A stretch of 14,044 nucleotides of DNA from Clostridiales bacterium (lineage in GTDB: Bacteria > Bacillota > Clostridia > Oscillospirales > CAG-382). The notes under the pieces are model-generated. The model made no database searches. It saw only the letters and a program-made list of their open reading frames with translations, and had not been told where the DNA came from. The position numbers were made by a program, and so were the translations under genes. Each line of letters opens with the position of its first letter. The stretch's first letter is position 1. Positions 1 through 8,031 of the stretch are shown piece after piece. The DNA lies in NCBI GenBank assembly GCA_003343885.1, contig QAKH01000111.1, forward strand, positions 1 to 14,044, given 5' to 3'.

Positions 1-84
1 TAAAACCATTATACCATAAGGAGTTCAAGGTCTCAACTTTCATTTAACTTAACAAAACGCAAAAAAAGACTTGGAGGAATATTT

Positions 85-1089
85 ATGATGAACCAACTGT
101 TTAACTTGGATATCTATTCAACCACAGCGAATTCCTTTCCCGCAGGCGGCTGGATTGCCGTAATCATTGCAATTGTGCTGTTTATAGTTATTGTATCCAA
201 CATCAAGATCGTACCTCAGGCAAGAGCATACATTGTTGAAAGACTCGGTGCATACCGCTCAACATGGAAAACCGGCGTACATTTTACAATTCCCTTTCTT
301 GACAGAATCGCAAAGAATATGTCGCTTAAGGAACAGGTTCTCGACTTTCCTCCCCAGCCGGTTATCACGAGCGACAACGTTCACATGCAGATTGACACGG
401 TTATTTATTTCCAGATAGCCGATCCTAAGCTTTACACCTACGGCGTTGAAAATCCCATGATTGCCATAGAAAATCTTACTGCAACGACTTTGCGTAATAT
501 AATAGGTGATCTTGAACTCGACCAGACACTTACTTCAAGAGATATTATAAATACAAAGATGCGTGCCATTCTTGACGAAGCGACCGATCCTTGGGGCATA
601 AAGATTAACAGAGTCGAACTTAAGAACATTATGCCGCCTAAAGACATTCAGGACGCAATGGAAAAGCAAATGAGAGCTGAACGTGAGCGCCGTGAAAAAA
701 TTCTTCAGGCTGAAGGTGAAAAGAAATCAGCCATACTTATCGCCGAGGGTAACAAGGAATCTAAAATTCTTGAGGCTGAAGCTGACAAGCAAGCGGCAAT
801 TCTTAACGCAGAAGCTATACGTGAAGCTAAAATCCGTGAGGCGGAAGGTGAAGCTGAGGCAATTCTGAAAATTCAAAAGGCTATTGCCGACGGTATCAAG
901 CTCATAAACGAGGCATCTCCCTCAGAACAGGTTATTGCTCTCAAGAGCCTTGAAGCTCTCAAAGAACTTGCGGACGGCAAGGCTAACAAGCTCATAATTC
1001 CTTCCGACATACAAGGTCTTGCTACGATTGCATCAACGCTCAAGCACGTAATTTCTGAAAACGGCTCGGATTCCCCTGCTAAAAAATAA
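85..1089 (+). CDS. SPFH/stomatin-like (band 7) membrane protein
   Basis: Membrane-anchored SPFH scaffold protein of the stomatin/QmcA type, 334 aa, slightly longer than E. coli QmcA. One hydrophobic segment lies at about residues 22-42 (GGWIAVIIAIVLF onward). It is followed directly by the SPFH domain (about 43-205), with the typical VERLGAYRSTWKTGVHF stretch. Residues ~190-270 form an Ala/Glu/Lys-rich heptad region (repeated AEGEKK, AEADKQ, AEGEAEA), the usual oligomerising coiled coil. Such proteins form large membrane-bound rings, organise microdomains and often work alongside FtsH proteases; ftsH does lie further along this window, on the other strand. GGAGG at 73-77 sits 7 nt before ATG 85. 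A second ATG at 88 is possible. No NfeD partner is visible, but the upstream side is cut off by the window. The family assignment is secure; the physiological role is inferred from the family. Confidence 0.93.
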   Translation: MMNQLFNLDIYSTTANSFPAGGWIAVIIAIVLFIVIVSNIKIVPQARAYIVERLGAYRSTWKTGVHFTIPFLDRIAKNMSLKEQVLDFPPQPVITSDNVHMQIDTVIYFQIADPKLYTYGVENPMIAIENLTATTLRNIIGDLELDQTLTSRDIINTKMRAILDEATDPWGIKINRVELKNIMPPKDIQDAMEKQMRAERERREKILQAEGEKKSAILIAEGNKESKILEAEADKQAAILNAEAIREAKIREAEGEAEAILKIQKAIADGIKLINEASPSEQVIALKSLEALKELADGKANKLIIPSDIQGLATIASTLKHVISENGSDSPAKK

Positions 1090-1161
1090 CTTTCATAAGT
1101 TTTTACTGCATAAGTTTTTTACTTATTATATTTTTTCAACTTGGTTTTTAATTAAACAAGC

Positions 1162-1212
1162 AAACACCTCCCGGAAACAGTTAAACTGCAAATTTCCGAG
1201 AGGTGTTTTTTT
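1162..1212 (+). terminator. Intrinsic terminator of the SPFH gene
   Basis: A 16-bp stem with one mismatch (arms 1162-1177 and 1193-1208) encloses a loop that itself contains a small CAGT/ACTG hairpin. It runs into seven T residues at 1206-1212. It lies 73 nt after the SPFH stop codon. The opposite strand has only a weak T tract after the same stem, so a role for the convergent GH99-like gene is possible but less convincing. Confidence 0.88.
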
Positions 1213-1290
1213 ATTTATATTTTATATTTGCTTTTTTCCGTATTTCCGTATTTTCCATATCGAATATGCGTCTATGCGCCGCATTTTATA

Positions 1291-4278
1291 CTATTTTGTT
1301 ATAAGGTCAATCTCGCCTTTTTTATACTTTAAGCTGTATCCTACGGTTTTTGCGTACCAGCTCATCGGAAGCACCGGCATGCCGTCTATAAAGTCAACCG
1401 GAGCTTTTAATGTAACAGGTTCGCCGTCAAACAAAGCTTTTTCACTGCCTATTGTTAATTTCAGCTCATGCTTACCGAAAAGTGTCAGCGTTTTTTCGTT
1501 TTTATTCCACTCGTAATACAGCTCTTTAACGTTAGCAAGAGGATTCTTCGGATCAAAGCAGAAATAGCATTCTCCGTCCTTTTCGAATGCGTATAACGGC
1601 ATTGAAACAGTCTGTCCGTCAAGGCGCACGATTGTATGCTCAGGCGCTTCATAAAACTCAACGCTGTCGAGAACAAAATCTCCTACGCCCCATATAGGAT
1701 CGAGACGGAATGCGGTAATTTCTCCGCGCCATGCCGGATTATCATACATAGTAAAGGTAAGCGGAGCCATCTTCTCAGGCACAGTGAGCACAGGCGGGCA
1801 AGCATGGTTAAGTTGTTTGTCCTTAGTTGTTGAGAAGAATATTTCAGTACAGCACATTTGCTTTATGGGCTTATATGCATGGATATTGACGACAATGTGT
1901 GAGACTTTATCGGGATCAAAGGGAAGTTCCTTATTAAACAGCATATAAGGATCATATCGGTCTGAATGGCCGACAAGCTTTCCGTCCTGTATTTCCAGAC
2001 TGCTGAATCCGTCAAACTGCCACATATCAAGGTCTTTTTTATCCTTAAAAGTAAACTTATACAACGGTTTATCAAACCGAAGTTCAGGCTTTACTCTGTC
2101 CCCTCTGCCGAGTTTTGCACGGTCGGCGGGATGCATAATATTTATTCTCTTCTTCTGATGCTCTGATGGTGCTACGTCACTATGCGGTATGTCTTTACAG
2201 AACACGCTTCTGACTGAATCGAGATATCCGAATCCGTTAAGTCCGGACGGGCATATATATGTTCCCTCTCCGTATTCGTTCCAGTTGGAGAGCATAACAA
2301 GCTTGCTCTGCCAGGAATCCTTAGGATATTTGGGAAGCATCTCGTCACGGCACCATTCAAGACATTCTTTCATGCCCTCGACAGTCATGTTATCCGAACG
2401 AGTACCTGCCCAGGCGACATTATTAAATCCGGTGCTAACAGTCGGAACAATATGGTATACGTTTCTGTCGGTATTGGTCTTTATTAAATTCTTCGTCTGT
2501 TCGACGTCGCAGCCAACCTTTCCCCAGTTATAAGCATGCCCTCCGTCAAATCCGCACTGCTTCATTGTTTCGTCCGCACCGGCGCAGCACAGAATGATCA
2601 AGTCATCGTAGCCAAGGGATTTTACAACACTTCTTAAATAGTCAAGCTCTTTTTTTACTGCCTCCGGGCTTCCGAAGTCCTTAATAAGATGACCGCCGCC
2701 AAACACTGACATAATTGCTTTGTTGTCTATTGTCATATATCTTGGATCAGAGAAGAAATAATCCACCCAGAAAGGCACAATATACTTTCTGAAAGCTTTG
2801 CTTCCTGCCGGATGCATTGCGTTAGCCGCCTCCCAGAGAAGCGCAAACTTACACTTATCTGAATATTTCGCGTTAAAATGTCCGTTATACCATGCGGCTC
2901 CGAGTCTCGTTGAGCGCATTGGGTATTCACTCTGAGAAGCGTACCAGCAGTAAAGCTCAAAATCAACGCCGTGTTCGGCTAAGAACTTGATTTCCCAGTC
3001 TGCTGTTTCCGGAATACCCTCGTCATAATATCCCATTAAGGGCTTTATTTCCTCGTACGGAGAGATACAATCCCAGCCGTAGTGATCTCCTGTGCGCCAA
3101 AGCGGACATATATTCATTCCGACAACGTAGTCGCCCTTCTTTTCCGGTACGATAGGTTCGGGAACATAGTCTTTAGCCTCTCTCACAGCCGGGAACACAA
3201 AGATTTCTCCCAATGCACCTTTTGCTGTTTTTTCACCTGTTGCTTTAAATGTAATTTTTAAGTTATTTACCGCTTCAAGGCTTTCATCTGAAAGAGCCAG
3301 AACGGTGACTTTTTTGCCGTTCAGCTTTATAAGTACTGTCTTTTCAGAAAAATCAATCTCAGCACGGAGCGTCTGCCATACGTCAGGACTATGCTTTTTC
3401 AGCGCGCCCTTATCACATATAAGCTCAACGCCTCTGTCGCGCACCTCAAACGCCGGTGTATCCACGTTGCAAAGCGAAATATCAATTTCACCGTTCATAT
3501 CTCTTAACAAATATTTCATGTCAAGTATTACGTTTCCGATAGTCTTATCAAACGGTCTTGTTACCGTTACCGAAGAATCTTTCTTTGCCTCAAGCAGATA
3601 GGAATAATCGAAAAACTGTCCGCCGAAGTGCTTATTCTGCGCTTTTGCAGCGCCTGTTGTTTCTACTTTATAGTCGGCAGGAAGCGGACCTTCGTCAAGA
3701 TTTATATTGAAATCGTAAACATAATAGTTTTTATACATCTTAACGGAATACATGAGAGCCGCATGTCCTACGTCTTCCTTTTCAAATCCGCAAACGAAAG
3801 AACTTATGCTGTTTGCGGGTCCGTTGAATTCAAATTCACCGACATATTTTTTATCCGAGTTGATTTTTACTTTGCCTTTTTCCATATCAAGCTCAAACTT
3901 GATATAATGCCTTCCGTAATCAACCGCAAACGCCTTTGTTTCGCCTATGTAAAATGCTCCGGCACGATATACAGTTTTTAGGACATAGTCGCTCTTATTA
4001 GCAAATTTAAAATAAAAGCCTTCGCCGGACACAAGAGTATAAACAGCTTCAAGTGTAATTATACCGTCGGACTGTTCGGTTATATCCCTCTTAAAGGTTG
4101 TCGGCATATCCTTGAGCACGCTTCTTATCTGTTTTTCGGGATATGGTCCCTCAACTGACGGCAGTCCGTCCGCACCTCGGTTATCGAGATCCCATCCAGT
4201 GCTCGGAGTAAACCACCCTATGTGGGAGGTGTCTTCTACCAGCACGACAGCCGTCTTATCTTTAATTTTTTTATTCAT
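1291..4278 (-). CDS. Multidomain GH99/WbsX-like protein with C-terminal stalk-like domain
   Basis: Large 995-aa protein, probably carbohydrate-active. Residues ~1-195 and ~205-375 look like two beta-rich, concanavalin/laminin-G-like modules. Residues ~383-700 resemble the GH99-like/WbsX domain: GYYDEGIPETADWEIKFLAE, a YCWY strand end, LLWEAAN, and SNWNEYGEG at 664-672. In that last motif E668 and E671 reproduce the ExxE spacing of the GH99 NEWHEG active site. Residues ~735-875 form another beta-rich module. Residues ~885-995 resemble the copper-amine-oxidase N-terminal-like 'stalk' domain (DGEPVTLKAPVDFIDGMPVL followed by a YAKTVGYSLKY end). The ATG at 4278 has AGAGGTG 5 nt upstream, and an in-frame TAA 15 nt upstream rules out a longer N terminus. 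No signal peptide or membrane segment is visible, which is odd for a protein with a stalk domain. Substrate unknown; alpha-mannoside or rhamnose-containing glycans are guesses from the family. Monocistronic by spacing. Confidence 0.8.
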   Translation of the reverse strand: MNKKIKDKTAVVLVEDTSHIGWFTPSTGWDLDNRGADGLPSVEGPYPEKQIRSVLKDMPTTFKRDITEQSDGIITLEAVYTLVSGEGFYFKFANKSDYVLKTVYRAGAFYIGETKAFAVDYGRHYIKFELDMEKGKVKINSDKKYVGEFEFNGPANSISSFVCGFEKEDVGHAALMYSVKMYKNYYVYDFNINLDEGPLPADYKVETTGAAKAQNKHFGGQFFDYSYLLEAKKDSSVTVTRPFDKTIGNVILDMKYLLRDMNGEIDISLCNVDTPAFEVRDRGVELICDKGALKKHSPDVWQTLRAEIDFSEKTVLIKLNGKKVTVLALSDESLEAVNNLKITFKATGEKTAKGALGEIFVFPAVREAKDYVPEPIVPEKKGDYVVGMNICPLWRTGDHYGWDCISPYEEIKPLMGYYDEGIPETADWEIKFLAEHGVDFELYCWYASQSEYPMRSTRLGAAWYNGHFNAKYSDKCKFALLWEAANAMHPAGSKAFRKYIVPFWVDYFFSDPRYMTIDNKAIMSVFGGGHLIKDFGSPEAVKKELDYLRSVVKSLGYDDLIILCCAGADETMKQCGFDGGHAYNWGKVGCDVEQTKNLIKTNTDRNVYHIVPTVSTGFNNVAWAGTRSDNMTVEGMKECLEWCRDEMLPKYPKDSWQSKLVMLSNWNEYGEGTYICPSGLNGFGYLDSVRSVFCKDIPHSDVAPSEHQKKRINIMHPADRAKLGRGDRVKPELRFDKPLYKFTFKDKKDLDMWQFDGFSSLEIQDGKLVGHSDRYDPYMLFNKELPFDPDKVSHIVVNIHAYKPIKQMCCTEIFFSTTKDKQLNHACPPVLTVPEKMAPLTFTMYDNPAWRGEITAFRLDPIWGVGDFVLDSVEFYEAPEHTIVRLDGQTVSMPLYAFEKDGECYFCFDPKNPLANVKELYYEWNKNEKTLTLFGKHELKLTIGSEKALFDGEPVTLKAPVDFIDGMPVLPMSWYAKTVGYSLKYKKGEIDLITK

Positions 4279-4337
4279 ACAAGCACCTCTTTACTTTAGT
4301 GATTGGCAATTTTACGCAAAATAAAACACCATAGATT

Positions 4338-4365
4338 ATGTTACCATCTCGTAAATAAAAGTCAA
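4338..4365 (-). promoter_or_regulatory. Likely sigma-A promoter of the GH99-like gene
   Basis: On the minus strand TTGACT (4365-4360) is followed after 16 nt by TAACAT (4343-4338). A TG one base before the -10 gives an extended -10 context. The start codon at 4278 is about 60 nt downstream. It lies after the ftsH terminator, which supports separate transcription. Confidence 0.55.
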
Positions 4366-4394
4366 TGCCTCAATCATAATTTCAGCAAAACAGA

Positions 4395-4433
4395 CAAAAT
4401 AAATCGGCAGTTTTACCAAACGCAAAACTGCCG
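4395..4433 (-). terminator. Intrinsic terminator after ftsH
   Basis: Perfect 10-bp stem CGGCAGTTTT/AAAACTGCCG (arms 4424-4433 and 4405-4414) with a 9-nt loop, 30 nt after the ftsH stop codon. On the minus strand it is followed by the T-rich tail ATTTATTTTG. Confidence 0.8.
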
Positions 4434-4463
4434 TGAAACCTTATTTTTTACTGTTACTTTCGC

Positions 4464-6281
4464 TTATTCTTTTTGCTCAAGTATCTTCATAAACTCTTCG
4501 CCGGTAATTGTTTCAGACTCATAAAGATACTTTGCAAGCTCGTCGAGCTTTCTTCTGTTTTCAGAAAGAATACTCATTGCTTTCTCGTACTGCTTTCTTA
4601 TCAGCTCAACAACCCTTTGGTCAATTTTAGCCTGAGTATCGGGTGAACAGGTAAGCGACGCGTCACCGCCGAGATATGCGTTCTCGACGCTCTCCATAGC
4701 CACCATTCCAAAATCATCGCTCATACCGAATCTTGTAATCATAGCTCTTGCAAGCTTGGTTGCCTGCTCTATATCGTTTGACGCTCCCGTTGTCACCGAA
4801 CCGAATACAAGCTCTTCTGCTGCTCTTCCGCCGGTATACGTTGCAATTTTATTTTCAATTTCGGCTTTGCTCATTAGATAGTGATCACCCTCGTCCACCT
4901 GCATGGTATATCCAAGAGCTCCGGAAGTACGGGGAACAATCGTAATCTTTTGAACGGGCGCCGAACCGGTTTGTTTGGCTGCAACAAGTGCGTGACCTAT
5001 CTCGTGGTAAGCGACAATCATTTTTTCCTTGTCTGTCAAGATAGCGTTTTTCTTTTGGTATCCGGCTATAACGACTTCAATGCTTTCCTCGAAGTCACTC
5101 TGACTGGCGGCGTTTCTTCCTGCTCTTACAGCGCTCAGCGCCGCTTCATTAACAATGTTAGCAAGCTCTGCTCCGGAAGCTCCGGAAGCCATTCGGGCAA
5201 TCTTGAGGTAATCTATCCCCTGCTCCGTTTTTATTTTTGCGGCATGAACCTTGAGAATTTCTTCTCTTCCTTTAAGGTCGGGAAGCTCAACCGGAACTCT
5301 CCTGTCAAATCTTCCGGGACGTGTAAGCGCCGGATCAAGTGATTCAGGTCTGTTTGTCGCGGCGAGTATTATTACACCGGTATTTCCCTCAAAGCCGTCC
5401 ATTTCGGTTAAAAGCTGATTGAGTGTCTGTTCACGTTCGTCGTTTCCGCTGAACTTTCCGTCTCGCTTTTTACCGATTGCGTCTATCTCGTCGATAAACA
5501 CAATACAGGGCGCTTTTTCTTTTGCCTGCTTAAAAAGATCACGTACTTTTGACGCGCCCATTCCGACAAACATCTCGACAAATTCAGATCCCGACATTGA
5601 GAAAAACGGCACATTTGACTCTCCGGCAACTGCTTTTGCAAGCATGGTCTTACCTGTACCGGGAGGTCCGACAAGAAGTATGCCTTTTGGCATTGACGCA
5701 CCTATCTGCTTATATTTATTCGGATTATGGAGATAGTCCACGATTTCTTTAAGGCTGTCCTTTGCCTCGTCCTCGCCGGCGACATCAGAGAATTTTATTC
5801 CTTCCGTTGACTGGACATAGATTTTTGCATTACTCTTGCCCATGCCAAACATCATAGCGTTATCCCCGCCTACCTTATCCATCATCTTTTTGGACATAAA
5901 GCGGCCTATGAGCACAAATATAAGTATCGGAATCATCCATGAAAAAATAAAGCTGACAAAAGGTGACACTTCTTCGACAATATCCGATGAGAACTTTGCA
6001 CCCGAATCATAGAGACGGTTGGTCATATCCGGATCATCCATTATACCGGTCTTATAAATGTTCTTCTCCTCTGTATCAGTAAAAAGTATTTGGTTCTGCT
6101 GAACTTCTACCTTTCCGATCTCTTTATTTAACGTCATATCCATGAATTCGTCATAGCTGACTTCTTTAATCCGGCTTTTTTCAATTCCCGGCATTACAAA
6201 GAAATTAAAAATCAGCATAACAGCAAGAATTATGACGTAATAAGATATAATCGGCTTCTTCGGTGCTTTAACCTCTTTCAC
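4464..6281 (-). CDS. ftsH: ATP-dependent zinc metalloprotease FtsH
   Basis: Membrane AAA+ protease that extracts and degrades damaged or regulated membrane and soluble proteins; 605 aa, a normal length. Two membrane segments at about 11-30 and 107-127 flank an extracytoplasmic domain. The AAA module shows Walker A GPPGTGKT (205-212), pore loop FVG (238-240), Walker B IVFIDEIDA (260-268) and a second region of homology with arginine fingers R321 and R324. The protease domain has HEIGH (426-430) and D503 as the third zinc ligand, so all catalytic residues are present. The start is GTG at 6281, with AGGAAG 7 nt upstream. It follows queT by only 24 nt on the same strand, so the two are probably cotranscribed from the riboswitch leader. 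A private promoter inside queT cannot be excluded. Confidence 0.97.
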   Translation of the reverse strand: MKEVKAPKKPIISYYVIILAVMLIFNFFVMPGIEKSRIKEVSYDEFMDMTLNKEIGKVEVQQNQILFTDTEEKNIYKTGIMDDPDMTNRLYDSGAKFSSDIVEEVSPFVSFIFSWMIPILIFVLIGRFMSKKMMDKVGGDNAMMFGMGKSNAKIYVQSTEGIKFSDVAGEDEAKDSLKEIVDYLHNPNKYKQIGASMPKGILLVGPPGTGKTMLAKAVAGESNVPFFSMSGSEFVEMFVGMGASKVRDLFKQAKEKAPCIVFIDEIDAIGKKRDGKFSGNDEREQTLNQLLTEMDGFEGNTGVIILAATNRPESLDPALTRPGRFDRRVPVELPDLKGREEILKVHAAKIKTEQGIDYLKIARMASGASGAELANIVNEAALSAVRAGRNAASQSDFEESIEVVIAGYQKKNAILTDKEKMIVAYHEIGHALVAAKQTGSAPVQKITIVPRTSGALGYTMQVDEGDHYLMSKAEIENKIATYTGGRAAEELVFGSVTTGASNDIEQATKLARAMITRFGMSDDFGMVAMESVENAYLGGDASLTCSPDTQAKIDQRVVELIRKQYEKAMSILSENRRKLDELAKYLYESETITGEEFMKILEQKE

Positions 6282-6305
6282 GCGTCCACTTCCTTTTATG
6301 TTTTA

Positions 6306-6794
6306 TTATTTCCTGAACAACACCTTTTCATTTTTATTTACAACAATACCGAGCAAATATCCAAATATTCCGCACGATATTATTTCACCAACTGCTACTG
6401 TTAACACCAAAAACCACAGCGCGTCCGGTGCTCCGTATGCGTATCTTAACACAAACGGGACAATCACCGCATTTGACACTATCGGGCACAAGAGTGCAAT
6501 CACTCGGTTTTTCCTTAGGAAATACACTCCGACTACACCTATAAGCGACGCAACTGTTCCAAAAATAACGTCCCATACGACGCATCCTGTAAGCAGATTC
6601 GCAAGCAGGCACCCGACAGTAACTCCCGGTACGGCGGCAGATGTAAAGCAGGCAAGCACGTTGAGAGCTTCGGAAATTCTCACCTGAATGACTCCGCTTG
6701 CCAATCCCAGGAGATTTGCAATCTCTGTAAGCACTACATACAAAGCGGCGATGATAGCAGCTTGTATTAACCATGTTGTTCCTTTTTGTTTCAT
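6306..6794 (-). CDS. queT: QueT-family queuosine precursor transporter
   Basis: Small integral membrane protein of 162 aa, matching QueT, an S-component-like importer of preQ1/preQ0 or a related queuosine precursor. About five hydrophobic helices cover nearly the whole length. The conserved N-terminal QVRISEALNVL stretch (37-47) and VPGVTVGCLLANLLTGC (55-71) are characteristic of the family. The call is strongly reinforced by a class I preQ1 riboswitch directly upstream, whose tail overlaps the ribosome binding site. AAAGGAG ends 8 nt before ATG 6794. No other queuosine genes are in the window, which suits a salvage rather than a de novo lifestyle, but that is inference. The ECF energising module must lie elsewhere. 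Confidence 0.93.
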   Translation of the reverse strand: MKQKGTTWLIQAAIIAALYVVLTEIANLLGLASGVIQVRISEALNVLACFTSAAVPGVTVGCLLANLLTGCVVWDVIFGTVASLIGVVGVYFLRKNRVIALLCPIVSNAVIVPFVLRYAYGAPDALWFLVLTVAVGEIISCGIFGYLLGIVVNKNEKVLFRK

Positions 6795-6802
6795 TTCTTT
6801 TT

Positions 6803-6845
6803 CTCCTTTAGTTTTGTTTTAAGTGAGGAAGGTTTCGAACTCACC
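6803..6845 (-). ncRNA. preQ1-I riboswitch aptamer in the queT leader
   Basis: On the minus strand a P1 stem GTGAG/CTCAC (6844-6840 with 6827-6823) closes a 12-nt loop, TTCGAAACCTTC. It is followed by the A-rich tail TTAAAACAAAACTAAAGG. Loop bases CCTT can pair with AAGG of the tail to form the P2 pseudoknot of the class I aptamer. The tail is the queT ribosome binding site (AAAGGAG), so ligand binding should block translation, as in the Thermoanaerobacter tengcongensis example. No terminator hairpin lies between aptamer and gene, which also points to translational control. Confidence 0.85.
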
Positions 6846-6852
6846 GATTAAT

Positions 6853-6881
6853 ATTTTACATCTTTTAAATGTTTATTTCAT
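6853..6881 (-). promoter_or_regulatory. Likely promoter of queT-ftsH
   Basis: Minus strand ATGAAA (6881-6876), a 17-nt spacer and TAAAAT (6858-6853). Initiation about 7 nt downstream would place the RNA 5' end at the foot of the preQ1 aptamer. The -35 match is modest (4/6). Confidence 0.5.
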
Positions 6882-6885
6882 GTGC

Positions 6886-6928
6886 GTTATGTGAAAAAAT
6901 ATTCATATTCGGCATTTTTTCACATAAC
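6886..6928. repeat. Perfect 15-bp inverted repeat upstream of the queT promoter
   Basis: GTTATGTGAAAAAAT at 6886-6900 is mirrored exactly by ATTTTTTCACATAAC at 6914-6928, with 13 nt between. It begins 4 nt upstream of the presumed queT -35 box and abuts the terminator-like hairpin of the ROK gene. Neither strand has a T tract after the stem, so it is not a standard terminator. It could be an operator, a mini-element remnant or part of a compound transcript end. Confidence 0.8.
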
Positions 6929-6969
6929 AAAAGCCCGTGCACCAGGATTACGTACACGAGCTCAGGCTT
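6922..6969 (-). terminator. Probable terminator of the hprK-ROK unit
   Basis: Minus-strand RNA can fold AAGCC (6969-6965) with GGCTT (6935-6931), and CGTGTAC with GTGCACG inside it. That inner pairing includes one G-U pair that would be a mismatch on the other strand. A 6-nt one-sided bulge separates the two stems. It is followed by TTTTGTTATG. The T tract is short, so strength is uncertain. Confidence 0.5.
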
Positions 6970-6984
6970 AAATCACATTATATC

Positions 6985-7010
6985 TATTATTTCGTTTTAT
7001 TATTTCGTTT
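6985..7010. repeat. 13-bp perfect tandem repeat
   Basis: TATTATTTCGTTT occurs twice in immediate succession (6985-6997 and 6998-7010), just past the stop codon of the ROK gene. It lies in the 3' untranslated part of that transcript. No function is evident; replication slippage is the simplest origin. Confidence 0.8.
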
Positions 7011-7020
7011 GCCGTAAAAA

Positions 7021-7968
7021 TTACATGCCCAGCATAGCCGCGCCTATGATTCCGGCGTCGTTTCCAAGCGTTGCTATACGGATTTCGGTTTTCTTTGTGC
7101 TGTTTCTCGAATACTGCTCTTTATCAACTACATCCATGAGCGGATCTGTGAGGTAATGCTTTTCATTGCAAATTCCTCCGCCTATTACAAGCACTTCCGG
7201 CTGGAAAATGTTTATTATATTAACTATACCCATTGCAAGGTAGTAAATATACTTATCAACGACTTCTTTAGCCGCCTTGTCGCCCTTTCTCATAGCGTCA
7301 AAAGCGGTTCTTCCGCTTACCTTTCCGTCATGTGCTACCATCTCATGCATAATAGTATCTTTGGTTTCAGCAAGCTTTACCTTTGTCATATTTATAAGAC
7401 CGGTTGCAGAGCTGTAAGCTTCCCAACAACCTTTTCTTCCGCAGGAGCACGGCAGTCCGTCTACTTCTATTACCATATGTCCAAGCTCTGCGCCTGCATA
7501 GTTAAATCCGCTGTATATTTTATTATCTATTATGATTCCCCCGCCAAGACCTGTTCCGAGAGTTATCATAACGGAATTCGCGTATCCCTTTGCAGCGCCG
7601 CATGCCGCTTCACCTTTTGCGGCTGCGTTAGCGTCGTTTTCTATAAGTACTTTCTTTACTCCGAGAAACTCTTTTAACTTATCGGCAAGAGGGTAATTGA
7701 GGAATCTCAAGTTATTTGCGTACACGACTATTCCGTTGTCATGGTCGGCAGTACCGGGCGTAGCAACGCCTGCATACTCAACATCGTCTACCGTTATGCC
7801 CTGCTCATCAATAAGCTTCCTGCAAAGTCCTGCCATATCCTTGATTACTTCATCTGCTTCGCGTTCAGCGCCGGTGGGAATGCTTGCCTTTCTTAACAAA
7901 TTTCCCTTTTCATCTACAATACCTGCGGCAATATTTGTTCCGCCGAGGTCAACCCCGATATAATACAT
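7021..7968 (-). CDS. glcK: ROK-family glucokinase
   Basis: Cytoplasmic sugar kinase of the ROK family, 315 aa, most likely ATP-dependent glucokinase (glucose to glucose-6-phosphate). The N-terminal phosphate-binding motif is DLGGTNI (7-13). ENDANAA (110-116) supplies the catalytic base D112. ITLGTGLGGG (135-144) is the second ATP-binding loop, and ELGHM (161-165) carries the sugar-contacting E161 and H164. The zinc motif has H164 plus C174, C176 and C181 in PCSCGRKGCWE. There is no N-terminal helix-turn-helix, so it is a kinase and not a NagC/XylR-type repressor. ATG 7968 follows AAAGGAG by 10 nt. It starts 55 nt after the hprK stop on the same strand with no terminator between, so the two are probably an operon. 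Other hexoses (mannose, N-acetylmannosamine) cannot be excluded. Confidence 0.92.
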   Translation of the reverse strand: MYYIGVDLGGTNIAAGIVDEKGNLLRKASIPTGAEREADEVIKDMAGLCRKLIDEQGITVDDVEYAGVATPGTADHDNGIVVYANNLRFLNYPLADKLKEFLGVKKVLIENDANAAAKGEAACGAAKGYANSVMITLGTGLGGGIIIDNKIYSGFNYAGAELGHMVIEVDGLPCSCGRKGCWEAYSSATGLINMTKVKLAETKDTIMHEMVAHDGKVSGRTAFDAMRKGDKAAKEVVDKYIYYLAMGIVNIINIFQPEVLVIGGGICNEKHYLTDPLMDVVDKEQYSRNSTKKTEIRIATLGNDAGIIGAAMLGM

Positions 7969-8001
7969 ATAAATTCTGCTCCTTTTTCTTTATCTTTAAT
8001 T

Positions 8002-8031
8002 TGTGTGTTTATCTTATGTGCGTTTATCTTA
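8002..8031. repeat. 15-bp imperfect tandem repeat over the hprK stop codon
   Basis: TGTGTGTTTATCTTA (8002-8016) is followed directly by TGTGCGTTTATCTTA (8017-8031), a 14/15 match. The hprK stop codon (TAA, 8026-8024) lies in the second copy, so a duplication near the gene end is likely. Confidence 0.8.

Noticed and set aside
3..47. Frame open from the left edge to a TAA at 45-47, possibly the tail of an upstream gene
   Set aside because: Only 14 codons are visible and nothing identifies a family; it could be chance.
4881..5342. 153-codon frame antisense to ftsH
   Set aside because: Complement of the highly conserved AAA and protease region of ftsH; the product has no family features and no independent signals.
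6886..6928. CRP-like TGTGA/TCACA site
   Set aside because: The half-sites are far too widely spaced for a CRP/FNR dimer; reported only as an inverted repeat.
7156..7677. 173-codon frame antisense to the ROK gene
   Set aside because: Shadow of a well-supported kinase gene; no membrane or motif pattern that stands on its own.
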